The notes under the pieces were generated by a model. That model was given only the letters and a program-made list of their open reading frames with translations, did no database searches and was not told where the DNA came from. Shown piece by piece: positions 43,103 through 53,297 of a stretch of 64,000 nucleotides of DNA. Where the stretch lies: assembly GCA_948144175.1 (NCBI GenBank), contig CANXME010001258.1, positions 2,217,001 through 2,281,000 on the forward strand, in the 5' to 3' direction. This DNA comes from Closterium sp. NIES-65. Taxonomy: Eukaryota > Streptophyta > Zygnematophyceae > Desmidiales > Closteriaceae. How positions within the stretch are numbered: position 1 is the stretch's first letter; each line of letters starts with the position of its first letter. The position numbers and the translations under genes are program-made.

Positions 43103-43990
43103 ATGACTTCACTTCGTAGTAGCGGTGGGAGTGGTGACGACGGTGGTGGCAGCAGTGGGAGTGGTGGCGGCCGTAGTAGCAGTCGCTGTGGAGCTGTTCG
43201 GTGGGGAGTTCCTGGCGGTGGCCAGATGCAGCTGCAACAGCGTCCGCGCAAGACCCTTACGCCCTAGGAGCTTCGTGAGTGGTACGCCAGTAGGTGTGGT
43301 GGCCGCGGCCGTATTAGTGATCGCGGTGGAGCTGTTCAGTGCGGAGTTTCTAGCGGTGGCCAGATGCAGCTGCAGCGGCGTCCGCGCGAGACCCTTACGC
43401 CACAGCGGCGTCTGCAGCTTCGTAGGTGGTACGCTTAGAGTGGGGGAACTTGGAGTACTGCCCGCTGCCCATACGTCATTCGCACAGGTGATCGGGCTGG
43501 TCAGACTTGCGGGACAGTTGGTCACACACAGGCTCGCTGCTTCGCCTGTCTGAGCGACGCCTGTCGTGTAGTGTTTGGCGACGAGGCTAAGCTCCCCCGC
43601 TGGCTAGAGCTGCTTCGGAAAAAGGTGGATATCTTTGCTCTAGACTATGACACTATCCTCACTGCCATGTATGCTTTGACTATTAGTACTCAGGGTGACT
43701 GTTACCTGTGTGTGCCACCTCACCCTGGTAGAGCGGCCGCTGCTTTAGGTGCTGGTGAGTCTGGTTTAGGTGCTGGTGAGTCTTCTCAAGATGCTGGTGA
43801 GTCTGCTCTCTTTGGTACTGCGCCTGCTGAGGCCTTGCACACCTTCACGCTTGACTAAGGTGCTTCCCGCTGCTTCTTTGCGACAGCACCACAGTCACAC
43901 CACTCGCAGCACCAGTTGCAGTCTCTGTGGCTGACACCTCTAGGGGAACGGTTTTTTGCACGTTCCACCTCTGTTCTCTCGTGGCCGGCG
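43103..43990 (+). pseudogene. Element G shortened Gag and protease
   Basis: ATG at 43103 (MTSLRSSGGSGDD) begins in the Gly/Ser-rich region exactly as in F, without the capsid-like domain. In frame, CAG-type codons are replaced by TAG at 43265-43267 (LTP*ELREWY) and 43436-43438 (RWYA*SGG). The Cys/His motif CPYVIRTGDRAGQTCG ... HTQARC is intact. The protease motif is destroyed by TAA at 43856-43858 (LD*GAS), followed by a small deletion that changes frame. Confidence 0.85.
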
Positions 43991-45240
43991 GTTCTGTCTG
44001 GCTCACTGTCAGGTCTTCACCTCCCCTTGTTCTCCACGAACTTGGTGAGCAACGCCGTCCTTCAGGATGAATGGGTTAATACCTTTACTCTTGGAGGACA
44101 GTGTGTGGCGATCTGCACGTGTGCACGGATATGCCGTCACCTGGCCATGTTCACCCGTAGGCCTGGGCCGAGCCTGCACACACTGACTACTGTGCCTCCT
44201 CAGGTAGCTGCGTTTGCATCCGCGTCAGGTCAGCTAGCAGCCCCCTGTTCGTGTCGCCTCCTATCGCACCAGACTCTCCTTTGGCACCACCGCCTAGGTC
44301 ACCCCTCCCTGCCACGCCTCCGTGGCATGCACTCTCGCCTTCTTGTCTCTGGTCTTCCCAGGTCTCTGCCTCCCGTCCCACCCTCGCTTGCCCCTCCCTG
44401 CCTTCCCTGTGTTGAGGGGTGGCAGCGCGCCACTCCTCACTCCTCGTTTCCCCCGACGACTGCTCCTCTGAAAATCTCCATACGGACATGTGGGGCCCAG
44501 CCCGCGTCCATGGACAGGGTCGGGAGCGATACTTTCTGCTGGTTGTTGACGACTAGTCGCGTCACACCATGCTCTTCCCCTTGCGCAGCAAGGGGGAGGT
44601 CCCTAATGTTTTGATCCCTTGGATCCACGCTGTCCGTCTCCAGCTCCGTGAGCGGTTCGACATGGACCTTCCTGTCCTGCGTCTGCACTCTGACAGAGGC
44701 GCTGAGTTCTCCCCCAACCTCTTGCGGGACTTTTGTCGTGGGGAGGGCATCCTCCAGTCGTTCATGCTTCCGGTCTCTCCGCAGCAGAATGGGGTTGCTG
44801 AGCGCCGCAATGGCTTAGTCATGGAGGTCGCTCGTACCTTCGTGATCCATGCGGCTGCTCTCCATTTTCTGTGGCTGTTTGCGGTCCGGTACGCTGCGCA
44901 TCAGCTCAACCTCTGGCCTAGTGTCTCCTTGTCGGAGACCTTGCCTACATTGCGTTGGACGGGAGAGGTTGGCGATGCGTCGGTGTTCCGGGTCTGTGGC
45001 TATCATGCCTTTGTCCGCGATACCTCCGCGGACAAGCTCTCCTCGCACGCCGTTCCTTGTGTATTCCTTGGCTTTCCCCCTGATGCGCCTGGCTGGCAGT
45101 TTTACCACACCACCTCGCGTCGTGTCCTACCCTCTCATGATGTCACGTTTAACGAGTCGGTTCTCTTTTACCGTCTCTTTTTCCTGCCGCTCTTCCTCGC
45201 TCCAGGTCCCCCTCCGGTAGACCCCCTCCCCCCCTCAGGG
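43991..45240 (+). pseudogene. Element G integrase
   Basis: Pre-integrase LLSHQTLLWHHRLGHPSLPRL, linker GLPRSLPPVPPS, and the first catalytic block around 44490 (DMWGPARVHG), with a frame slip in the preceding PPTTAPLK. There is a TAG in VVDDYSR at about 44554-44556, then LHSDRGAEFSPNLL, PQQNGVAERRNG and FVRDTSADKLSSHAVPCVFLGF, ending in the LFLAPGPPPVDPLPPSG segment. GGE is changed to GAE in the second block. Confidence 0.85.
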
Positions 45241-45574
45241 TCCTGCTCCTTCAGGTGTGTCTCTGGTAGACCCACTCCCCTTGGTTGAGCCTGCCAAGGT
45301 CACTGGTGACTCTGGTGTTGCTGGGGGTGCTGCGTCTGGGGATGTTGAGTCTGCGGTTACGGAGCCTGAGCGCGCGGAGCCTGGAGGTGCTGAGCCTGAG
45401 CGTGCGGAGCTTGGGGGTCCTGAGCCTGAGCGTGTAGAGCTTGGAGGTGCTGAGCCTACGAGTGCAGAGCCCGGGGGTGATGTGTCTGAGCGTGCGGAGC
45501 CTGGGGGTGCTGAGCCTGAGCGTGCAGAGCCTGGGGGTGCTGAGCTTGAGCGTGCGGAGCCTGGGGGTGCTGAG
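45241..45574 (+). repeat. Element G linker, left part
   Basis: 15-bp tandem units (GGTGCTGAGCCTGAGCGTGCGGAG family) encoding AEPGGAEPERAEPGG-type repeats. It is interrupted at 45574 by element H and continues at 58580-59051 with SLSPQQLR(stop)WYARRISL and GAGGA-type repeats. The frame stays open into the H LTR for about 250 bp, an artefact. Confidence 0.85.
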
Positions 45575-46449
45575 TGTTATGTGATGCTATCATTTGCATT
45601 CACGTCTGTCTGCCTCCCATCACATGTTCGTGCGTTGCATGCGTGGTGTGAGCGTGTGCAAGTATTTGTGTTTTCTGTGGTTTGGATTTTCTTTGTGTGC
45701 GTGAATGTTATTTGGCTTGATCAGATATCTGAAGTGACTCCACTGCTCAAGAGCTTCCCGACGAACCAAGTATCGCTTCAATCGGAGCACGAACAAGAAA
45801 GTTACAAACGTTGGAAGTTCGTATGCTTTTGATGTTTGGTTGTGGTGACTATGGGAAGTTGTGGGGTTGACTCCATAAGGGGTACAGACTTTTGGGGGTT
45901 GGGAAATTCGTCAACATCACTGTAGATGCTGCCAAGTGGTTGGGAGGAGCCAAACCAGGTTGGCAAGTGTGGCCAAGTTGGGCAAGGTGGATGGCATGGG
46001 TTGGGAAAGTGACAAAAGTGAAAGTGGGGTTGCCTATGAAGAGGGGAATTGTGTGGCATGGGGTTTCCTTGGTTGGGGAATCTCTTGGGACCTTCCCTCT
46101 TGTCCTCCTCATTCCATCCCACCTGGTTTATTGCTACTCAAACTCTCTTGTGTAGTAATTGTGAAATTGTGAGACAATTGTGATTGAGTTAAGATTCGAT
46201 GGCACCTTACCCCCTAGTGCACCGAAATTCATAACTCAAGAAATACTTCATCTTATTGTACGATTCAAATTGGGAATTGTAGCCACAGACTAGGGCTACA
46301 ACATATCTGAGTTTGGTGAAGTTTTAACAGTGAATTTTGTGTCGACAACGTTTCTTGTGAACTCGGCTTTTCCGTCCAGAAACTAGGCCCAACGATTTTG
46401 AGATATTTCGGCTCCTAATCTTCATAGACTCCGTCGTTAGTCTCTAACA
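45575..46449 (+). repeat. Element H 5' LTR
   Basis: TGTTATGTGATGCTATC at the start, CTCTAACA at the end, 875 bp. It contains an open frame of about 87 codons in both LTR copies (45892-46155 and 58017-58280), with no known domain. The internal 5' UTR runs 46450-46726. Confidence 0.93.
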
Positions 46450-46726
46450 AGTGGTATCAGAGCTGATTAAGGACTTTGTGGAGAGTCTACTGAAGTGTGA
46501 AGACCCTCCTAGACCCACCATGGTCTGTGGGCGTGCCTAAGTGGAGTTCTGGAGGTTGCATGTGACTTCCGCTAAGGGGAAACTCTGCCGAAATTTCGTT
46601 GGCGCCGACACTTGTGAAGATTGTGTGGATCTACATTGTGACCAGCAAAGAGGTGAGCTGAAACCTCTGATTGAGACCAGAGGAGATGAGTCAAGGGAGT
46701 GGAGAAGCAGCTGAAAAGAAGAATGG

Positions 46727-48055
46727 ATGGCTTTGGATGGCTCCAATTATGAAGAATGGAGCGGGCGGATGCGGAGTGCCTTCAAGCGCTATAAGCTGCT
46801 GAAACTCGCGATGGGAGAAGAGAAGATGCCGGAGGAAGGAGATGCCCGCGATCGATGGATTGAGAAAAGCGCGGTGCTGTACGACTTGATTCTACAGCCG
46901 GTCAACAACGACATGTTCCAGCACATCAAGGATTTGGTAAAGCTCGATGACTCGGGACCAAAGACGTGGAAGCTGCTACGCGACATGGTTAAGCCCAACA
47001 CGCTGCCGATGGTGATCGTATTGGAGAAGGAGCTGGCTGCCCTCTCCATGCGGCCGGGAGACGATGTGAAGCCGGTGTTTGACAAGGTCAATGACACCTA
47101 TGCGAGGATGGCAGCGGCGGGCAGCAAGGTGTCGGAGATGCAGCAGTGCACCAAGATCATCTCAGTGCTCGACAACTCGTGGGACAACCTTATCCCCACC
47201 CTCAACGCTCAGGAGGACAAATGGACGCCTGAGTGGCTACGGCAGCAGATTCTACAGGAGGACTTCCGCAGGCACCACACGGGAGGTGGTGCTGCCAACA
47301 AAACTGCTGAGGGGTATGGAGCTGCTGGAGGCAGTAGAGGAAGAGGGGGAGGGAGAGGCCAAGGCCGTGGGAGAGGCTTTGGCAGAGGGAGAGGCCGAGG
47401 TGACTACAACGAGGGGCATGGGAGCTGTGGAGGAAGGGGGAGCACCCGAATGGAGGGTGCGTGCTGGTACTGCAAGAAGGCTGGACACCCATGGTTCAAG
47501 TGTTTCAGCCGGCCTGAAGGATGGGCGCCTCCAGGCATGAAGCCGCCAAGTGGTGAACGTGCACGAGGTGGTGCTGTGCAAGGTTCAGGTGCACTATGTG
47601 ATGGTGCACAAGGCAAAGCCGACCCTGGGATGTTCCTCATGGTTGAGGATGTCAAAGAGAGTGAGGATGATGTTGGTTCAGTTGGGAAGGTTGTGATGCA
47701 CCCCCTCACTCACTGGGTAATAGACTCGGGTTGCACGAGTCACATGACTCCGCGGGCAGATTTGCTTGATGAGGTGAAACCCCCCGGGAAGATCAAGTTT
47801 GTGGCTGCCGCTTCAGATGCTTTGCTCCCTGTAATTGGTGTTGGGACTGCCAAGGTGATGGGAGCCAATAGGGGGCTTGTGGGGCTTGGGAATGTCTTAC
47901 TGGTTGAAGGTTTGTCCGCTAACCTCCTCTCTGTGCGCCGGCTGCAGAAAAGCAAGGCCAAAGTTACGTTCAGCCCAACCAGCTGCCGTGCAAAGCTTGG
48001 GAAGTTGCTGCTGTGGGATTTGGACGAGAACAGCAGCTACATCAAGGACCTGTAG
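46727..48055 (+). pseudogene. Element H Gag and protease
   Basis: MALDGSNYEEWSGRMRSAF begins a typical copia Gag domain (UBN2, about residues 1-180), followed by a Gly/Arg-rich RNA-binding stretch (RGRGGGRGQGRGRGFG), the knuckle CWYCKKAGHPWFKC, and the protease motif WVIDSGCTSHMTPRADL with LSVRRLQKSKAKVTF near the end. It stops at TAG (48053-48055) within KDL-stop-QLPIIPWNG; the frame continues without shift, so the TAG probably replaces a sense codon, most simply CAG. Confidence 0.92.
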
Positions 48056-49330
48056 CAGCTGCCCATTATCCCTTGGAATGGGAAACCACCAGCAATGGCA
48101 AAGGCAGCGGCAGCGGCTAAAGAAACTGCAAGAGGAGAGGAGACTGCACCAACTGATAGGGCCCTGGATGCAGTCAAGAAGGTGCAGCAGCCACAGCAGC
48201 CACAGCAACCACATGGTGAGGTGCTTGCTGGTGTGGATGCGACTGCTGCATGGGCAAAGACTTCATCTGGGAGTGGTGAGGCTGATTGGGAGACGTGGCA
48301 CGAGAGGTTGTGCCACATTAACATTCCGATGCTGCAGAAGTTGGTGAAGGATGGGAGCTTGAAGGGGCTGGAGGTGAAGGGGGCAGCAAAGGAGATTGGG
48401 AGCTGCCCTACATGCCTTGAGACCAAATTCACGAAGTTTCCCTTCAGCAGCAGCACGGGACCAGCCAAGGCTCCACCCACGCTTGTGCACATGGATGTGG
48501 TGGGGCCTATGAGGGCCCTTTCTCTCTCGGGCAGCCGCTATTTCCTGACCATTGTGGACGACCACACGCGTGCGGTGTGGGTGTACCCTCTGAAGACTAA
48601 GGGGGAGGTGGCAGCGGCTGTTCTCAAGGAGTGGATGCCGAGAGCTCAAAGGGAGAGCGGACACAAGGTGAAGGTGATCCGCACCGACAACGGGGGAGAG
48701 TTCATTGGCGCTGATTTTGAGGCGGTGCTGAAGAAGAAGGGGATCCAGCATCAGCTCACAGTGCCCTACAACCCTCAGCAGAACAGCGTGGCTGAGCGGT
48801 TCAACCGGACCCTGCAGGAAGGTGCTCGCACTCTCCTTGGGCGTGCAGGGCTATCGGATCCGTTTTGGGTGACAGCACTGCGGCAGGTCGCCCTTGTGAA
48901 GAACAGGGTGTTGGCGACCGTGGGGGACAAGCAGTGGGTCCCCTACACCAAGAGGTATGGGAGTGCACCAGCAGTCAACATGCTGAGAGCCTTCGGCTGC
49001 ATGGTGGTGTTTCATGTGCCTAAGAAGAAGAGGGGAAAACTGGAAGCTTCTGGGAGATGGGGTGTGCACTTGGGGCTTGCTAAGGATCACAAGGGCTGGC
49101 TAATTTGGGATTTGACCAGCCAGCAGCTGACTGTGTCAAGGGATGTGAAGTTCCTTGAGTCCTTGTACTATAAGGAGTGGAAGCAGCAACAGCAGAAGCT
49201 TCCTACTACACCGCTGATCATTGAGGCTGATGAGGTGCAGCGGCCTTCGAGGCAAGTGCAAGTCACTGTCTCAGAGGAGGAGATTTCTGGGGTGACTAAG
49301 GATGGGGGAGAACCTGAGGTGGAGGAGTAG
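48056..49330 (+). pseudogene. Element H integrase
   Basis: In the gag frame: DWETWHERLCHINIPMLQKL and CPTCLETKFTKFPF (HHCC zinc region), VHMDVVGPMRALSLSG, TIVDDHTRAVWVYPLKTKGE, IRTDNGGEFIGADF and PQQNSVAERFNRTLQE (D,D,E triad complete), then AFGCMVVFHVPKKKRGK. It ends at TAG (49328-49330) in VEE-stop-QQQQQ, again where Gln is likely, and the frame runs on into the RT. Confidence 0.92.
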
Positions 49331-49978
49331 CAGCAGCAGCAGCAGCAAGATGCTCCACAAGGTGCCGCACGTCCGGCTGACCGTCCAAGGAGGGATGTGC
49401 GCCCTCCTAACCGGCTGACCTATCCGAGCTTTGGCAAGCCAAAGGTGGTCAGGGCTGGGAGTGTGGCTGAGCAGTGTGATGAGGAAGAGATAGCACACTG
49501 CTACTGGGCAGCCGTCCCTGAGCCCAAGACGCTAGCTGAGGCATTGAGCGGGCCCGATGCTGAAAAGTGGAAGCAGAGTGTGAAGGAGTATGACTCTCTG
49601 CTGGAGAATGAGACTTGGGAGCTGCGTGAGCTGCCTCCTGGGAAGAAGGCCATTTCTTCCAAGATGATTTTCAGGCACAAGTACGGACCTGATGGGGCGC
49701 TGACCGCTACAAGTCAAGGCTTGTGGCTAAGGGGTTTCAGCAGACAAAGGGGAAGGATTTTGACGAGATCTTTGCTCCTGTGGGGAAAGGCACAACACTG
49801 CGGGTGTCATTGGCAATGGCAGCAAACCGTGGATGGTGGGTGAAGCAGATGGACATTACCACCGCCTTCCTCAATGGGATCATTCTGGAGGAGCTGTACA
49901 TGTTACAGCCTGAGGGATTGGATGATGGGAGCGGCAGGGTGTGCAGGCTGAAGAAGGCCATCTATGGCCTGAAGCAGG

Positions 49979-50107
49979 TGTCAGAGCATTATAGCTTATG
50001 CTTTTGTGTAGGCTATAGTGGGGTAGCCTATATGGGGTACAACCCAATTAGGGTTAGTACTTGTACCCAACTCTTTCATAGTGCATTCACTCTCGTTCAT
50101 TCTCACA
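49979..50107 (+). repeat. Element I 5' LTR
   Basis: TGTCAGAGCATTATAGC ... TTCTCACA, 129 bp. It contains GTGGGGTAGCC, TATGGGGTACAACCC and AATTAGGGTTAG blocks shared with the other short LTRs, and resembles the left LTR of N1. Confidence 0.95.
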
Positions 50108-50119
50108 TGGTATCAGAGC

Positions 50120-51190
50120 ACATATGCTCCTGGCCTGTGGGCCCTACTACTGCTTCCGCTGCTACTCGATCTGTCGCACGCCCCGTGGCGTGCGACCTAT
50201 TGCGCGGCGATTTTCTCTCTGGCACGCGCCCCGAGGCGCGCGGCCTCGTTCCTTCTAGGCGCGCCACTCCCCGCTACCCCGTCGCGGCGGCCAGGGGAGC
50301 CACGCACGACCCCTCGCTGCCCCGTCGCGGCCCCATCTCGTCGCGCCGCCCTAGCGGCCGCGTCGTGCCGCCCTCGCGGCCCCGATCCGCCGCCCTAGCG
50401 GCCCCGTCACCTACCCCTGCGGCCCCTGCGCCGCCCATCCCGGCCCCGGCTCCGCCCTTCTTGGCCCCGGCGCCACCTCGGCTGGCCCCGTCGCCTACCC
50501 CGGCGACCCCGACGCCGCCCTTCCCGACCCGGCCCCGTCGCCTACCCCTGCGGCCCCGGCGCTGCCCTTCCCGGCCCCAGCGCCACCTCTGCTGGCCCCG
50601 ACGCCGCCCTTATCGGCCCCGGCGCCGCCTCTACTGGCCCCGTCGCCTACCTCTGCGGCCCCGGCGCCGCCCTTCCCGGCCCCGGCGCCGCCTCTGCTGG
50701 CCCCGTCACCTACCCTGCGGCCCCGGCGCCACCTCTTCTGGCCCCGTCGCCGCTCCACCCGGCCCCGCCGCCGTCCCCAAGTGGCCTCGCCGTCACCACC
50801 GAGCCGCCGGCGCCGCCGAGCTGCTACCGAGCCGCCCGAGCCACCCGAGCCGCCCGAGCCGCAGCGCCACCTGAGCCGCCCGAGCCGCCGGGTCGCCGAG
50901 CCACCGAGCTGCAGTTGCTGCAGAGCCACCATACCACCGAGCCGCCCGAGTCGCCCGAGCCGCCCGAGCCGCCGAGTCGCCGAGCCGCCCGAGTTGCCCG
51001 AGCCGCCGAGCTGCAGTTGCTGCCGAGCCGGCGTGCCGCCGAGCCGCCCGAGCCGCCGAGTCGCCGAGAAGCCGAGCCTGCTCTTCCCACCACTGGTGAG
51101 CCCCTGCCCTGCTAGCGCGCTGCCTGCCGCCTGCTTGCCTGCCTGCCTGCCTTTCGGCCCGCCTGGCTGCTCGCCTTACTACTGCTACTC
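50120..51190 (+). repeat. Element I leader with GC-rich minisatellites
   Basis: Begins with GCTCCTGGCCTGTGGGCCC, shared with N1 and N2, and a CGCGCCCCGAGGCGCGCGGC palindromic block. Then an array of CGGCCCCGGCGCCGCC-type units (about 50330-50760) and an array of GAGCCGCCCGAGCCGCC units (about 50800-51075). Pro/Arg readings here are compositional. The leader ends at about 51190, before the gag remnant. Confidence 0.85.
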
Positions 51191-51215
51191 TTGCTCCTGC
51201 TTCTACTGGTGGAGC

Positions 51216-53297
51216 CAGATGCAGCCCCAGCGACGCCCGCGTGAGTCCCTCACGCCCCAGCAGCTGCGTGAGAGGTACGCTGGTTGTGGTTGTAGGGGTG
51301 GCGGCGCTGCTACTCCTACCACTACTGCTGCTACTACTACTGGCGGCGGCCAGCTGCAGCTCCAGCGACGCCCACGCGCGTCTCTCACGCCCCAGCAGCT
51401 TCGTGAGTGGTACGCTCAGAGTAGAGGGTCTCTCAGTTCTGTTCGCTGCTCTTACGTGATTCGCACTGGTGCTCGGACTGGTCAGCCTTGTGGGACACCT
51501 AGTCACACACACTCCCGCTGCTTCGCCCATCTGAGCGACGCCTGGCGTACCGAGTTTGGCGACGAGGCTGAGCTCCCCGACTGGGTGGAGTTGCTAAGGC
51601 AGAGGGTAGATGTATTTGCTCTTGACTATGATGCTATTCTCACTGCCATGTATGCATTGCCTACTAGTGCTGACCGTGCTAGTCACCTGTGTGTACCGCC
51701 TGACCCGGGTATAGAGCCTGCTGCTCTAGCTGCTGGTGAGGCTGCTGCTCTGGGTGCTAGTGAGTCTCCTGCTCCAGGTACAGGTGCGGCTGCTGCTCTA
51801 GGTGCTAGTGAGTCTGCTTCCTCAGGTGCGGGTGAGTCTGCTCTCTCAGGTACCGCGTCGGCTCCGGCCTCTCACACCTTCACTCTTGACTCGGGGGCTT
51901 CCCGCTCCTTCTTTTGAGACCGCACCACACTCACGCCGCTTGGTCGGCCAGTTGCAGTCTCTCTTGCAGACCCCTCTGGGGGTCCTGTCCTTGCTCACTT
52001 CTCCACTGTCCTCCCGTGTCCAGCGGCCCCCTCTGGCACCCTGTCTGGTCTTTACCTCCCCTCGTTCTCTACGAACTTGGTGAGTGGTGCTGACCTACAA
52101 GATGCGGGGGTTCACCAGTTCACTCCTGCGAGTCAGCGGATGACCCAATGCACGGACGCTCGGACAGGCCGACACCTGGCCACGTTTACACGTCGGCTGG
52201 GGTCGAGCCTGTACACGCTGACCACTTCGTCTCCTCCAATCACTGCGTCTGGTCAGGTAGCTGCGTCGGGTCAGGTGTTTGCTGCAGCGTCCAAGTCCGG
52301 TCCTGAGTCTGCCCCCTGCTCGTGTCGTCTCCTGTCTCACGAGACTCTCCTCTGGCACCACCGCTTTGGTCACCCCTCCCTACTTCGTCTCCGAAGCATG
52401 GCCTCCCGTGTCCTTGTCTCTGGTCTTCCCCGGTCCCTCCCTCCCCTTCCTCCGGGGCCTGGCCCTACCTGCGTCCCCTGTGTCGAGGGGCGGCAGCGGG
52501 CTGCCCCTCACTCCTCTCAGTTTCCTCCGACACAGGCCCCGCTGCAGACGCTTCACATGGACGTGTGGGTTCCAGCTCGCGTCCGTGGACAGGGTCACGA
52601 GCGCTACTTCCTGCTGGTGGTTGACGACTACTCGCGTTACACCACAGTCTTCCCCTTGCGCAGCAAGGGTGATGTCACTGGGGTGTTGATCGACTGGATC
52701 CGCGCAGCTTGTCTCCAGCTCAGGCGGAGCTTCGGCTCGGACTTTCCTGTTCTGCGTCTGCACTCTGACAGAGGTGGAGAGTTTTCTTCTGGCCTTCTGC
52801 AAGCCTACTGTCGTTCAGGAGGCATCCGCCAGACCTTCACGCTTCCGGACTCTCCACAGCAAAATGGGATTGCTGAGCGCCGCATTGGCATGGTCATGGA
52901 CGTCGCCCGTACGTCCATGATGCATGCGGCTGCCCCCCATTTTCTGTGGCCGTTTGCGGTCCGGTACGCGGCGCATCAGATCAACCTTCAGCCCAGGGTC
53001 TCCATGCCGGAGACCTCCCCAGCTTTGCTGTGGACAAGGAAGGTTGGCGATGCGTCTGCGTTCCTTGTCTGGGGATCTCGGGCGTTTGTCCGCGACTTGT
53101 CTGCGGACAAGCTGTCCCCTCGTGCTGCTCCCTGCGTCTTCCTGGGTTTCCCCCCTGACGCGCTAGGGTGGTAGTTCTACCACCCCACCTCTCGCCGTGT
53201 TCTGTCCTCCCAGGACGTCACGTTCGACGATTCGGTCCCCTACTACCGTCTCTTCCCCTACCGCACTCCGTCCCTCCCCCCGCCACCACTCTTCCTT
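51216..53297 (+). pseudogene. Element I shortened Gag, protease and integrase
   Basis: One frame. The first ATG in the gag remnant is about 51220 (MQPQRRPRESLTPQQLRERY); the capsid-like domain is missing. A second LTPQQLREWYAQ repeat, a C-X13-C-X4-H-X4-C motif, VFALDYDAILTAMYALPT and an Ala/Ser-rich repeat spacer follow, then protease LDSGASRSFF, TGA (51915-51917, relatives have Arg), the pre-integrase LLSHETLLWHHRFGHPSL, integrase blocks HMDVWVPARVRG, LHSDRGGEFSSGLL and PQQNGIAERRIG, FVRDLSADKLSP, and TAG (53172-53174) in GW-stop-FYHPTSRR where relatives have Gln. Confidence 0.9.

Noticed and set aside
45257..45832. A 191-codon frame crossing from the G linker into the H LTR
   Set aside because: The junction is a precise LTR insertion with duplication CTGAG; the fusion frame is accidental.
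16996..53174. UAG read as glutamine (alternative nuclear code, as in some ulvophyte algae), because many TAG codons fall at Gln positions
   Set aside because: TAG also replaces Trp, Glu and Tyr codons, TAA and TGA stops occur too, relatives have CAG at the same sites, and the LCIB-like gene is intact without any internal TAG. Mutation at CHG sites explains the pattern better.
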